The notes beneath the pieces are model-generated. The model worked only from the letters and a program-made list of their open reading frames with translations. It made no database searches and was not told the DNA's origin. Below are positions 1 through 8,535 of a stretch of 64,000 nt of DNA, piece after piece. The stretch lies in assembly GCF_026130545.1 (NCBI RefSeq), contig NZ_JAMOIM010000016.1, positions 62,001 through 126,000 of the forward strand, given 5' to 3'. Both the position numbers and the translations under genes were made by a program. Within the stretch, counting starts at the first letter, position 1; each line of letters begins with the position of its first letter. This stretch comes from Lichenifustis flavocetrariae. Lineage in GTDB: Bacteria > Pseudomonadota > Alphaproteobacteria > Rhizobiales > Beijerinckiaceae.

Positions 1-491
1 GCATCGAGAAGCTGCGCCAGGAGCCCCGCATCGCCGAAAGTCGTCGCGAGGGAGGGCGCCCCGGCGCCGGTTGCAGCTTCGAGAGCAAGCCCCAGGATCT
101 CCGCGTCGGCAGCTGCCGCGTCGGTGCGCCCGAAGCTTTCCAGCCCGGCCTGAATGAACTCGTCCGGCTCGCCGGCCCGAAATCGGAACACGGGTCCGCA
201 ATAGCTGAAGGAGGCCGCCTCGCCGCCTCTGCGCGAATCCAGATAAGCGCGGCAGACGGGAATCGTGAACTCTGGCCGCAGGCAGAGTTCAGCCCCGCCT
301 CGGTCGCTGGTAAAGTAAAGACTTGCGCGAATGTCTTCGCCGCCGAGATCAAGGAAATGCGACGCGTCCTGAAGGATCGCCGGCTCGATCCGCGGATAAC
401 CCGCCTGCACCAGTTGAGCCAGCAGGACCTGCATCTTGCCCGTCTCCGGTCCCACGGCTTCAAGGGTCGATATCAAGGGTCGGTCCAGCAC
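1..491 (-). CDS. hisZ: ATP phosphoribosyltransferase regulatory subunit HisZ (partial, C-terminus cut off)
   Basis: HisZ is a catalytically inactive HisRS paralogue that activates short-form HisG, the first enzyme of histidine synthesis. The reading frame is open from position 491 to the window edge. It shows class II synthetase-like core segments such as SLYFTSDRGGAELCLRPEFT and SYCGPVFRFRAGEPDEFIQAG, a HisRS motif 2 region with an altered catalytic centre. The proposed start is the GTG at 491-489, preceded by GGAG; a stop codon lies just upstream in frame, and an in-frame TTG follows five codons later. It sits 101 bases downstream of hisS on the same strand, the usual hisS-hisZ(-hisG) order in Hyphomicrobiales. 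hisG would be expected beyond position 1. Confidence 0.9.
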   Translation of the reverse strand, partial: MLDRPLISTLEAVGPETGKMQVLLAQLVQAGYPRIEPAILQDASHFLDLGGEDIRASLYFTSDRGGAELCLRPEFTIPVCRAYLDSRRGGEAASFSYCGPVFRFRAGEPDEFIQAGLESFGRTDAAAADAEILGLALEAATGAGAPSLATTFGDAGLLAQLLD

Positions 492-592
492 GCGTCCGCT
501 GCTCCATCTGTGGCGCGGCTTCTAGCAGCGCCCTGTCGGCAGCGCGAGGTGTTTCGCAGCCGAGCGTGAACAAAGGGCATCACGTCCGCCGA

Positions 593-2107
593 TCACGCAC
601 CATGTCGGCCGAGCACCTCGCGAACGGCCTCGACCATCTGGGCTTCCGGCACCGCCGCCTGTGCTTTCTGCCGAAGCTCAAGGTAGTCTGTGCGGTCCTT
701 GCTGGCTTTGGCCAACTCCGCGCCCAGGACAAGATCCCGGATCATGACCTGGGCCCCGCCGGCGGCGTCGCGCTCGTTGGTCCCCTGGATCACCGCGCAC
801 CGGCTGTTGCGTTTGTCGGCATATTTCAATTGGGCGTTCATGCCGGATGTACCGAGATAGAGTTCCGCCGCGATGCCGGCCTTTCGGAGAGTGGTGACAA
901 GAGCCTGGTAGTGAGCGAGATGATCACGGTCGAGAACCAGCACGACGACAGGCCCAGGGGGGACGACACTGGTGACGATGGGGCTACCTACCGCCTGCAG
1001 CGCGGCCTGCAACCTTGAGATACCAATCGAGAAACCCGTAGCCGGCACCGTTTCACCGCGAAATCGCGCCACAAGCCCGTCGTAACGTCCACCGCCGCCG
1101 ACAGATCCAAACCGCACCGCCTTGCCATCGTCTCCCGTGATCGAGAAGGTGAGCTCGGCTTCGAAGACGGGGCCGGTATAATATTCAAGGCCGCGCACCA
1201 CAGACGGGTCGATGCGAATCCGCCCGTCATCATAGCAGGCTGCAGCGATCAAATCAGCGATGTCGCCGAGCTCGGCGACCCCCTCCAGGCCGCGTTCGGA
1301 GGAACCGACCACCGAACGCAATTGATCGAGTGTCGCACCTGCCGTGGCCGCACCCGCTTCCGTGAAAGCCAGAACACGGCTGATCGACGCGTCATCGAGC
1401 CCCGCGCCTTTCGTGAAATCGCCGCTCTCGTCCTTGCGACCGGACCCAAGAAGGGCAGTGACACCGGCCGGGCCAAGGCGGTCAAGCTTGTCGATGGCGC
1501 GCAGAACCGTCAGTCGACGACCGGCCTCGGCCGCTTCGCCGAGACCAATGGCCTCCATGACACCGTCGAGCACCTTGCGGTTATTGACCTTGATGACATA
1601 GTCGCCGCGGGAGATGCCGAGCCGTTCCAGGCAATCCGCGGCCATGATGCAAAACTCGGCATCGGCCGCGACCGAGGCCGTTCCAACCGTGTCGGCGTCG
1701 AATTGCATGAACTGCCGAAACCGGCCCGGACCTGGTTTTTCATTGCGAAACACGTAACCGGCACGAAAACTGCGGTAAGGCTTCGGCAGGCTGGCGTAGT
1801 TCTCTGCAACGAAACGCGCGAGCGGCGCTGTCAGGTCATAGCGTAAGGAGAGCCAGGATTCGTCATCGTCCTTGAAGGAGAACACACCTTCGTTCGGCCG
1901 ATCGAGGTCGGGCAGGAACTTGCCCAAAGCCTCGGTATATTCGATGAAAGGGGTCTCGACAGGCTCGAAGCCATACAGCGTATAGACCTCGCGAATGGCG
2001 GCGACGAGCCGGTCTGTCGCCGCAATATCGGTCGGGAGCCGGTCGACGAGCCCCCGCGGCAGGCGGGCTTTGGCGAGCGTGGGCTCTTGCGGAGAAGCGG
2101 TTGGCAT
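593..2107 (-). CDS. hisS: Histidyl-tRNA synthetase
   Basis: This cytoplasmic class II aminoacyl-tRNA synthetase charges tRNA-His with histidine. The 504-residue protein is within the family length. It carries class II motif 2 in the stretch beginning [17 protein letters not shown] (about residues 117-133). The histidine-binding signature [15 protein letters not shown] is present at about residues 315-329. The C-terminal third fits the anticodon-binding domain, with [20 protein letters not shown] at its start. The ATG at 2107 is preceded by GAGG. It is the first gene of a minus-strand unit with hisZ downstream. No missing motif or frame disruption is seen. Confidence 0.97.
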   Translation of the reverse strand: MPTASPQEPTLAKARLPRGLVDRLPTDIAATDRLVAAIREVYTLYGFEPVETPFIEYTEALGKFLPDLDRPNEGVFSFKDDDESWLSLRYDLTAPLARFVAENYASLPKPYRSFRAGYVFRNEKPGPGRFRQFMQFDADTVGTASVAADAEFCIMAADCLERLGISRGDYVIKVNNRKVLDGVMEAIGLGEAAEAGRRLTVLRAIDKLDRLGPAGVTALLGSGRKDESGDFTKGAGLDDASISRVLAFTEAGAATAGATLDQLRSVVGSSERGLEGVAELGDIADLIAAACYDDGRIRIDPSVVRGLEYYTGPVFEAELTFSITGDDGKAVRFGSVGGGGRYDGLVARFRGETVPATGFSIGISRLQAALQAVGSPIVTSVVPPGPVVVLVLDRDHLAHYQALVTTLRKAGIAAELYLGTSGMNAQLKYADKRNSRCAVIQGTNERDAAGGAQVMIRDLVLGAELAKASKDRTDYLELRQKAQAAVPEAQMVEAVREVLGRHGA

Positions 2108-2229
2108 TGGGGCCTCGGTGAACGGACGAGGCGTCTTCTAGCGGCTGCGGGCCCGGGCCGGCAAGGCTGGGGGTAGGTCTCCCCCAGCGGTTCCTGACGG
2201 AACGGTCCTGTAAAGCGTTCTCGCGCCGG

Positions 2230-2508
2230 CTAATTATCATCCTCATCGCCGCCCTTCCGGGCCGACGTGTCCGGCTGCGAGAAGACTTTATGGCAGGCAG
2301 GACTGAGGGACTGAAGATTGCGCTTCAGACACTGAACGATCGCATCCTCGTCAGGCACATAGCTGCCGCAGAGGCGATAGACGTCGGGTGTGCAGGCCAT
2401 TTGATCTTCCATCGAACCGCGGTCCTGCGCGAAAGTCCCGCTGCCAAGACCCGTAACCGCTGCGGCAAGAACCAACATGCCGCAAACACCTGCCATTCTT
2501 TTCTGCAT
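2230..2508 (-). CDS. Small secreted cysteine-containing protein
   Basis: The 92-residue product begins with a signal peptide (MQKRMAGVCGMLVLAAAVTG, cleavage probably after TFA at about residue 27). A compact domain with three cysteines follows (ACTPDVYRLCGSYVPDEDAI, then SPACHKVF), and the tail is acidic (GGDEDDN). The cysteine spacing resembles the short cysteine-rich repeat proteins common in Hyphomicrobiales, whose function is unknown. The start is supported by AAAGGA about 9 bases upstream. The protein is probably periplasmic. It stands alone between hisS and the GH15 gene. Confidence 0.75.
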   Translation of the reverse strand: MQKRMAGVCGMLVLAAAVTGLGSGTFAQDRGSMEDQMACTPDVYRLCGSYVPDEDAIVQCLKRNLQSLSPACHKVFSQPDTSARKGGDEDDN

Positions 2509-2677
2509 TCGAAATCCTTTCGCCCTCTCGTCTCGTGCGCAGCGGCTATCGCGCTATTCGTCCGAAGCCGTGAGAGCTTCCCTGCGGGGTGATGCGATTT
2601 GAGGTCAACTTCGCAAGGCCAAAAAAGTTTATGCGGCACGTCGCTCCTAGGTCCTGTAGCTCCGGGCGATGGCTGCC

Positions 2678-4486
2678 TCAGTGTGTCGCCATCTCGGTCG
2701 CCGCTAGCCTCGGCCCTTTAGGCCGGAGCAGATTGCGAGCACTGTTAATCAAGCCAACATGCGTGAACGCCTGAGGAAAATTCCCGACCTGCCGTTTGGC
2801 GGTCGCATCATATTCCTCCGACAAAAGGCCGACGTCGTTACAGAAGCTTGCGAGCCGCTCGAACAAGGCTTGGGCTTCATCGTGGCGATCGATCATCGTG
2901 TAGACGTCGACAAGCCAGAACGAACACGGAAGGAAGGTCCCTTCGGTGCCCGTAAGGCCATCCACGGATGTGCCCGTGTCGTAGCGAGCCACCAAGCCAT
3001 CTTGAAGCAGATGGGTCTCGATGGCGGTCACGGTCCCGAGCACGCGTGGATCTTCTGGCGGCAGGAAACCAACGATCGGAATCAGCAACAGGCTCGCGTC
3101 GAGTGTCTTGGAACCGTAGGACTGCGTGAAACTGTTGAGGTCCCGGTCGAAACCCTGTTCGCAGACCTGGCGGTGAATTTCTTCGCGGGTGGCCCTCCAT
3201 TCATCAACAGGCCCATCGAGGCCGAACTCCTCGATCGATTTGATGGCGGCGTTGTAGGCCGACCACGCCATCACCTTGGAGTGGGTAAACTGACGGCGTC
3301 CGCCACGGACCTCCCAGATTCCCTCATCTGGGTCCATCCAGATCGTCCCGAGATGCTCCACCAATTTTTTCTCGAGTTGCCAGCCGGCGCTGTCGTGATC
3401 CATGCCGAAGCACCGGGCCTGATACATGGCCCCGAGGACTTCACCGTATACGTCGAGCTGAAGTTGATTCGCGGCCGCGTTGCCGACGCGCACGGGCCGC
3501 GCGCCCTCATAGCCGTTCAACCAGCCGAGCTGATATTCGCTGAGCCGCCGCTCTCCAGCGACTCCATACATGATCTGCATCTGGTCCGGCGATCCCGCCA
3601 CTGCCCGAAGAAGCCAGGCTCGCCAGGCGACGGCTTCGGAGAGGAAGCCGGAATCGACGAGCGCATAGAGCGTCAGCGTGGCGTCCCGCAGCCAGCAATA
3701 GCGGTAGTCCCAATTTCGGCCACCGCCCAGTTGCTCGGGCAACGATGTCGTCGGCGCGGCCACGATGCCGCCGGTTTCGAAATGGGTAAGGGCCTTCAGG
3801 GTGATGAGCGAGCGAAGCACCAGGTCGGCCCAGGGGCCGCTCGCCTCGGATTTGAAGGTCTTGGACCATTCACGCCAGCCCCAGGTCGCCCGCTCGATGA
3901 CCTCCCCGGCGGAACAGCGCGGCGGCACGGGACGGAAGGAGGGAGACCATGTCAGGACGAAGGACGCGTCATCCTCTTCGGACAGTGTGAATTCGCCAAT
4001 CGTCCGCATGCCCTCGCCCCGGAGGGGCACACTCGAATCGAGGACCAGACGTTCGGGGCCCGCGACTGCGGAAAGCCGGCCGTCGTCGAGCCGGCTCACC
4101 CAAGGCACAACCAGCCCATACTCGAAGCGAATGGAGAGAGACATGCGCATCGCGACCGATCCACGCGTGCAACGAACTAGGCGAACGACATCCGAATGCC
4201 CCTCGCGCCGACCCATGCAGTCGGTGACAACGACAGTTCCGGTGGCCGTGGTGAACGATGTTTCGAGAACGAGCGTGCCTTTGCGGTATCGCCGCGCGAC
4301 CTGCACCTCCTGGTCCACTGGCGCGATCCGCCAGAACCCATTGTCTTCGTCCCCGAGGATGGCCGCAAAACACGCAGGGGAGTCGAAGCGGGGCAGACCT
4401 AGCCAGTCGATCGATCCATCTTTTCCGACGAGACCGGCCCCTTCACAATTGCCGATCAGCGCGTAATCCTCGATGCGTCCTGCCAA
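2678..4486 (-). CDS. Glycoside hydrolase family 15 protein (glucoamylase/trehalase type)
   Basis: The product is a 602-residue GH15 (alpha/alpha)6-barrel glycosidase with an N-terminal beta-sandwich. It starts AGRIEDYALIGNCEGAGLV and then KDGSIDWLGLPRFDSPACFA, the standard start of bacterial GH15 proteins of the glucoamylase or trehalase type. Further landmarks are GGGRNWDYRYCWLRDATLTL in the catalytic barrel and LLSEEYDATAKRQVGNFPQA near the C-terminus, the region holding the catalytic-base glutamate in the family. The open frame extends another 121 codons upstream, but that segment is arginine-rich and overlaps the nucleoside hydrolase. I therefore place the start at the TTG at 4486-4484, with GGAG 7-8 bases before it. 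No signal peptide is seen, so it is probably cytosolic. Substrate (trehalose, glucan or oligosaccharide) cannot be decided. Confidence 0.9.
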   Translation of the reverse strand: MAGRIEDYALIGNCEGAGLVGKDGSIDWLGLPRFDSPACFAAILGDEDNGFWRIAPVDQEVQVARRYRKGTLVLETSFTTATGTVVVTDCMGRREGHSDVVRLVRCTRGSVAMRMSLSIRFEYGLVVPWVSRLDDGRLSAVAGPERLVLDSSVPLRGEGMRTIGEFTLSEEDDASFVLTWSPSFRPVPPRCSAGEVIERATWGWREWSKTFKSEASGPWADLVLRSLITLKALTHFETGGIVAAPTTSLPEQLGGGRNWDYRYCWLRDATLTLYALVDSGFLSEAVAWRAWLLRAVAGSPDQMQIMYGVAGERRLSEYQLGWLNGYEGARPVRVGNAAANQLQLDVYGEVLGAMYQARCFGMDHDSAGWQLEKKLVEHLGTIWMDPDEGIWEVRGGRRQFTHSKVMAWSAYNAAIKSIEEFGLDGPVDEWRATREEIHRQVCEQGFDRDLNSFTQSYGSKTLDASLLLIPIVGFLPPEDPRVLGTVTAIETHLLQDGLVARYDTGTSVDGLTGTEGTFLPCSFWLVDVYTMIDRHDEAQALFERLASFCNDVGLLSEEYDATAKRQVGNFPQAFTHVGLINSARNLLRPKGPRLAATEMATH

Positions 4487-4548
4487 GTCGATTCTCCATG
4501 GAAACTCGGCGAGCCAACGCGCGGTACCCGGTTTTGTTGAGATGAAGC

Positions 4549-5490
4549 TTACGGAAGCTGGGCGAGCCGCTCGATGAGCAGCGCGTAAAATCGCTCGACA
4601 TCGACGTTGCGGATGTAGTTGCAATTGGCCGGGCGCTTGGTGACCCGCCAGAAATCCGCGACGGTCATACCTTGCGTGAGCGCACTGCCGGTTTCTATGG
4701 CCACATTGATGTGCCGCCCCTCGTAAAGCGTCGCGTCGAGCAGATAGGCGATCACGTTGGGGTCGTGCAACGGTGCGCCCGTCCATCCGTATTTTTCGAG
4801 GTCGAAGCGCTCGGAAAAGCTGAGCAGCGCCGCGACGGCGGTGCCGCACCGGTTGCCGAGACTTGCGATCCGGGCGAGCCGCTCATGCGTGTTCAGCACT
4901 TGGTGCGTCACGTCGAGCGGCAGGAGCGTGACAGGAACCCCGCTCTCCAGGACCACGGCCGCCGCTTCCGGGTCGACGTAGATGTTGAACTCGGCCGCCG
5001 GCGTGATGTTGCCGACCTCGAAATACGCACCGCCCATGCTGACGATCTCGCGTATCTTGAGGGCGATCTCGGGCGCCTTGATTAAGGCCATGGCGATGTT
5101 GGTCAGTGGACCCAGCGTGCAGAGCGTGATCTCCTTATCGGCGTGAGCCAACACGGTTTCGATGATGAAATCGACACCGTGCTGAGCCTGCTGCGGAACC
5201 GACGGCGACGGAAGATCGATCCCGTTCAGGCCCGTTTCGCCGTGCACATGTTCCGCCGTCACCGGTTGCCGCCGCATCGGTCGAGCACAGCCGGCAAATA
5301 CTGGGACGCTCGTTTTTCCAGCCAATTCCACGATCTTGCGGGCGTTCTCGGTCGTCCGCCACAAGGGCACGTTGCCGGCCACCGAAACGACCCCAAGAAC
5401 TTCGATTTCCTCCGGCGACGCGAGTGCCAATAGAATCGCAACGGCGTCGTCCTGGCCCGGATCCGTGTCGATGATGATCTTGCGCGTCAT
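4549..5490 (-). CDS. Nucleoside hydrolase (IunH/RihA type)
   Basis: The enzyme hydrolyses the N-glycosidic bond of ribonucleosides, releasing base and ribose. The calcium-binding signature IDTDPGQDDA lies at residues 7-16. Family segments CTLGPLTNIAMALIKAPEIA, VTLLPLDVTHQVL and LHDPNVIAYLLD (metal- and substrate-binding Asp/His) are all intact. Length 313 is typical and no signal peptide is present. It lies 62 bases upstream of the GH15 gene on the same strand and may be cotranscribed with it. Base specificity cannot be told from the sequence. Confidence 0.93.
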   Translation of the reverse strand: MTRKIIIDTDPGQDDAVAILLALASPEEIEVLGVVSVAGNVPLWRTTENARKIVELAGKTSVPVFAGCARPMRRQPVTAEHVHGETGLNGIDLPSPSVPQQAQHGVDFIIETVLAHADKEITLCTLGPLTNIAMALIKAPEIALKIREIVSMGGAYFEVGNITPAAEFNIYVDPEAAAVVLESGVPVTLLPLDVTHQVLNTHERLARIASLGNRCGTAVAALLSFSERFDLEKYGWTGAPLHDPNVIAYLLDATLYEGRHINVAIETGSALTQGMTVADFWRVTKRPANCNYIRNVDVERFYALLIERLAQLP

Positions 5491-5638
5491 GAGAGATCCT
5501 GCCGTCAGCGATACATCTCAGGTCGCGCGAATTGTGCGGAGCGTCAATCCCGGGCCACAGAGCTGCGGCTTGCCTTCTGGCGCGGGTTTGCGCATTGACG
5601 TGCGCCTGCTTGGGAACGACCCGGAGGAGCGACGGCCA

Positions 5639-6526
5639 ATGGACAGGTTGCAACGCATTGCTCTGGGGAGCATTGCGGTCGGATGCCTCGTGCTCGGGAT
5701 CAAGTTCGCGGCCTATGCGGTCACGGGCAGCGTGGGCTTACTGTCGGATGCGCTGGAAAGCATCGTCAACGTTGCGACGGCGATCGCAGCCTTCGTGGCT
5801 CTGCGCATCGCATCGCGGCCCGCCGACGACAATCATCCGTATGGGCACTCCAAGGCCGAGTATCTTTCCGCCGTCGTCGAAGGCGTCCTGATCGTTGTCG
5901 CGGCCTGCGCGATCCTGCGCGAGTCCTATGAGGGCTTCATCGCCCCCCGCCCGCTCGAAGCCCCGGTCGCGGGATTGGCGATCAGCCTTGTGGCGACCGG
6001 GCTCAATGCGGCCTGGGCGACGTTGCTCGTGCGTGAAGGTCGATCGAACCGATCGGCTGCGATCGAGGCCGACGGTCGCCATCTGTTTACGGACGTGGTC
6101 TCATCTGTCGGTGTCGTGGTCGGCGTCGCCATCGTGTACCTGACGCATGTGGCCGTTCTCGATGCGGTGATCGCCGCTCTCGTCGCCGTCAACGTCCTGT
6201 GGGCCGGCTGGCAGATCATGCGCGAAAGTGTGGGCGGTCTGATGGATGAGGCCATTCCCGAGGCCACCCTGGGCCAGGTCCGCGAACTGATTTCCACCAA
6301 TGCCACCGGAGCCGTCGAGGCACATGACGTCAAAACCCGGCGGGCCGGCAAGATGACGTTCATCGAGTTCCACCTCGTTGTATCCGGCGACATGACGGTG
6401 TCGACGGCTCACGAGATTTGCGATCGTCTGGAACGGGTCTTGCGGGCGGCGATTCCCGACACGACCGTTTCGATCCATGTCGAGCCCGAGGAGAAGGCCA
6501 AACATTCCGGGATCGTGGTGGTGTGA
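5639..6526 (+). CDS. Cation diffusion facilitator (CDF) family metal exporter
   Basis: This is an inner-membrane divalent metal/proton antiporter of 295 residues. About six membrane segments are evident. The CDF signature GSVGLLSDALESIVN (residues 30-44) in TM2 contains Asp37. HPYGHSKAEYLS (66-77) follows TM2, and TM5 contains the metal site H148LFTD152. The C-terminal domain after about residue 205 is the cytoplasmic ferredoxin-like dimerisation fold and ends in a His-containing segment (SIHVEPEEKAKHSG). The frame is open further upstream, but the start ATG at 5639 fits the family and has GGAGG upstream. The HxxxD pattern in TM5 is common in Zn-type members; specificity is inference. It is divergent from the nucleoside hydrolase. 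Confidence 0.92.
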   Translation: MDRLQRIALGSIAVGCLVLGIKFAAYAVTGSVGLLSDALESIVNVATAIAAFVALRIASRPADDNHPYGHSKAEYLSAVVEGVLIVVAACAILRESYEGFIAPRPLEAPVAGLAISLVATGLNAAWATLLVREGRSNRSAAIEADGRHLFTDVVSSVGVVVGVAIVYLTHVAVLDAVIAALVAVNVLWAGWQIMRESVGGLMDEAIPEATLGQVRELISTNATGAVEAHDVKTRRAGKMTFIEFHLVVSGDMTVSTAHEICDRLERVLRAAIPDTTVSIHVEPEEKAKHSGIVVV

Positions 6527-6636
6527 GTGTGACCATTCCGAGCAAGACGCCTGAAAAAATCCGGCACTGTGGCTTGAGACCAACAGCCGAGCTTCAGCCT
6601 TTCAGGTAATGTGATTGTGTTCTAACGAGGCAGGGC

Positions 6637-6969
6637 ATGTTCAGCTACCGTTTCCTTTACGTCGTCCCCGCCGCTCTTGTGCTCTCCGCTTGCGCCCTTT
6701 TTCAGCCGATCTATCAGAAGACTGCGGTCAATTATGCGGATGATTGTATTGCAACCGAGTCCAAGGTGATCTCGTCCAGCGCCACCGCGATCGAAGCCGC
6801 GGTCGGGTTTGTCATGCGCCGCTGCGACGTGGAGGTCCATGCGGCCGAAGTGGCGCTGTTGACCCAGACACGTGGCGATGGCCGATCCGACGCCGCGAAG
6901 GCCGCCGAATTGCGGCAAAGCCAGCGTGATCTGGCGCGAAAGCTGATCTCCCTGGCGCGTGCCATCTGA
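6637..6969 (+). CDS. Small lipoprotein of unknown function
   Basis: The 110-residue product has a lipoprotein signal peptide, MFSYRFLYVVPAALVLSACA, with lipobox LSAC and the lipidated Cys at residue 19. The mature part is mostly helical and charged (RSDAAKAAELRQSQRDLARK) and contains two further cysteines. It has no family I recognise. It probably sits on the periplasmic face of a membrane. It follows the CDF gene on the same strand after 110 bases. Confidence 0.65.
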   Translation: MFSYRFLYVVPAALVLSACALFQPIYQKTAVNYADDCIATESKVISSSATAIEAAVGFVMRRCDVEVHAAEVALLTQTRGDGRSDAAKAAELRQSQRDLARKLISLARAI

Positions 6970-7093
6970 AGGCGCGCCATAATGGTGCCACTGTTGTCGC
7001 CGGATCACGCGTCGCGAAGATCTGCATCAAGGCCATAGAAAGGCACGTGTTTCGATTGCCGATCGGGCTCTCGTTAGCCGATTAAAGAAAGAA

Positions 7094-7132
7094 GCGGCTG
7101 ATCATGCCGCAACCCGTCCATCATCTGGACGG
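7094..7132 (+). promoter_or_regulatory. Two adjacent hairpins in the leader of the L,D-transpeptidase gene
   Basis: GCGGC (7094-7098) pairs with GCCGC (7106-7110) around a 7-base loop. Immediately after, CCGTCCA (7114-7120) pairs perfectly with TGGACGG (7126-7132) around 5 bases. The second stem ends 20 bases before the ATG of the transpeptidase gene. It could be leader structure or a terminator for upstream transcription, but there is no T-run after it. Confidence 0.35.
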
Positions 7133-7152
7133 ATCTCTTGAGAGGCACATCG

Positions 7153-7812
7153 ATGCATCGTTCATCTCTTGCCCTGTTGGGAGCCGTGGCGAGCGTGATC
7201 GCGTTCGCAAGCTCGGCCCAGGCTTATGAAGGCTCGTTCTTCCTGAATCCGCCGGATGGCGGCGCAAGGGCTTCGGCTCAGCCGGACGCCGATCAAACCT
7301 CTGTCGACCCCGGCAGCAGCGCTCCAGCCTACGCCACCCCGAGCTATGACCAGACCCGTCCGATGGCGAGCCCCATTCCCCGCGAGGTCGTGGCCTACGA
7401 CGGCCCATACGCCCCCGGCACGATCGTCATTTCGACGGAAGAGAAGCGCCTCTATCTGATCATGCCCGATCATCAGGCCCTCCGTTACGGCGTGGGCGTC
7501 GGTCGCCCAGGTTTTGAATGGTCCGGCGTGAAGACCATCACGGCCAAGCGGGAATGGCCAGATTGGACGCCTCCCGCCGCAATGCTGCGTCGCCGCCCCG
7601 ACCTGCCCCGTCACATGGCCGGCGGCATCGAAAATCCGCTCGGTGCGCGCGCCATGTATCTCGGCAGCAGCGAATATCGCATTCACGGATCGAATGAGCC
7701 CGATACGATCGGCCAAGCCGTGTCGTCGGGATGTATCCGCATGACGAACGAGGATGTCGCCGATCTCTATGATCGTGTGAAAGTGGGCGCCAAGGCTGTC
7801 GTGGCCCGCTGA
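7153..7812 (+). CDS. L,D-transpeptidase (YkuD/ErfK family)
   Basis: This periplasmic enzyme forms 3-3 crosslinks in peptidoglycan or attaches proteins to it. The 219-residue protein has a signal peptide (MHRSSLALLGAVASVIAFAS...AQA) and a low-complexity linker to about residue 75. The YkuD domain follows, beginning GTIVISTEEKRLYLIM. The catalytic region reads HGSNEPDTIGQAVSSGCIRM, with the nucleophilic Cys in SSGCIRM where most relatives have SHGC. The ATG at 7153 has GAGAGG upstream and gives a clean signal peptide; an in-frame TTG at 7138 is less likely. It is a single-gene unit by spacing. Confidence 0.93.
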   Translation: MHRSSLALLGAVASVIAFASSAQAYEGSFFLNPPDGGARASAQPDADQTSVDPGSSAPAYATPSYDQTRPMASPIPREVVAYDGPYAPGTIVISTEEKRLYLIMPDHQALRYGVGVGRPGFEWSGVKTITAKREWPDWTPPAAMLRRRPDLPRHMAGGIENPLGARAMYLGSSEYRIHGSNEPDTIGQAVSSGCIRMTNEDVADLYDRVKVGAKAVVAR

Positions 7813-7825
7813 GCCCACCGAAATG

Positions 7826-7850
7826 ACGAGGTCGACATGGTCGACCTCGT
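7826..7850. terminator. Hairpin between convergent genes
   Basis: A perfect 11-base-pair inverted repeat, ACGAGGTCGAC / GTCGACCTCGT with a 3-base loop, lies between the stop codons of the convergent L,D-transpeptidase and DUF971 genes. It is placed to act on both strands, but neither side has a clear T-run. A bidirectional terminator is likely rather than certain. Confidence 0.5.
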
Positions 7851-7855
7851 GATGC

Positions 7856-8221
7856 TCAACGGCCGAGTCCTCGCGCCGCGAGTGCAGCCAGATAGGTCTG
7901 CCACCGCTGATCATGTTCCTGCCCCAGCTCGAACAGATAGGTCCAGGTGAATAAACCTGAATCATGTCCGTCATCGAAGGTCAGCTTCACCGCGTAATGA
8001 CCGACTGGGGTCGCGGCCGCAATACGCACCTGGCGCTTTCCGGCGACCGTCTTCTTCTCTGCCGCGGAGTGGCCTTGCACTTCGGCGCTTGGGCTTTCCA
8101 CCCGAAGATACTCCGCCGGCAAGTCGAAGGACCTTCCGCTATCGAACGTCACCGCAAGCCGCGTGCCTCCGTCTCTCACGCGCAATTCGGTGGGCCAAAC
8201 CTCTGTGGACTCTTGCGTCAT
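7856..8221 (-). CDS. DUF971 / GBBH-like N-terminal domain protein
   Basis: The 121-residue protein consists of one gamma-butyrobetaine-hydroxylase-like N-terminal domain (WPTELRVRDGGTRLAVTFDS, then GHYAVKLTFDDGHDSGLFTW). Stand-alone DUF971 proteins are widespread in proteobacteria, often near Fe-S or molybdenum cofactor genes; their role is unclear. Here the nearest neighbours are the transpeptidase (convergent) and the DUF3311/SSS pair (divergent), with Mrp and moaA a few kilobases away. The length is usual for the family and there is no signal peptide. Confidence 0.85.
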   Translation of the reverse strand: MTQESTEVWPTELRVRDGGTRLAVTFDSGRSFDLPAEYLRVESPSAEVQGHSAAEKKTVAGKRQVRIAAATPVGHYAVKLTFDDGHDSGLFTWTYLFELGQEHDQRWQTYLAALAARGLGR

Positions 8222-8298
8222 CGAAACGGCTCCATGGCGGATTGCGCCGAGATTGTGATGGGTTATAGACGGGCAACAAAAGCAAGTCGGAGGAATGG

Positions 8299-8514
8299 AT
8301 GGACCGGAACGAAAGGACGCGACGCACGCGCCTGTGGTCGAACTGGTATCTCCTCCTGCTGCCCACCTATGCGGCGGTGCTCTGGGTGCCGTTCTTCAAT
8401 CGGGTCGAACCGACGATCCTCGGTTTTCCGTTCTTCTATGCCTATCAGATGATTTGGGTGCTTATCAGCGCCGTTCTGACCGGCATCGTCTTCTTCGCGA
8501 CGCGTCAACAATAA
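8299..8514 (+). CDS. DUF3311 small membrane protein, SSS symporter partner
   Basis: This 71-residue protein has two predicted transmembrane helices (YLLLLPTYAAVLWVPFF and YAYQMIWVLISAVLTGIVFF). It matches DUF3311, a family almost always encoded next to a sodium:solute symporter gene. The next gene starts 21 bases later and is such a symporter, so the two are probably cotranslated and form one transporter. By analogy with other small subunits it would stabilise or regulate the large one. That is inference. Confidence 0.85.
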   Translation: MDRNERTRRTRLWSNWYLLLLPTYAAVLWVPFFNRVEPTILGFPFFYAYQMIWVLISAVLTGIVFFATRQQ

Positions 8515-8535
8515 GAAGATTTTGGGAGCGGAAAG

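Noticed and set aside
2759-4180. 473-codon plus-strand frame opposite the GH15 gene
   Set aside because: Antisense to a complete, motif-bearing GH15 gene.
4487-4849. N-terminal extension of the GH15 protein
   Set aside because: It overlaps the nucleoside hydrolase and is Arg-rich; the TTG at 4486 with GGAG gives the family's normal N-terminus.
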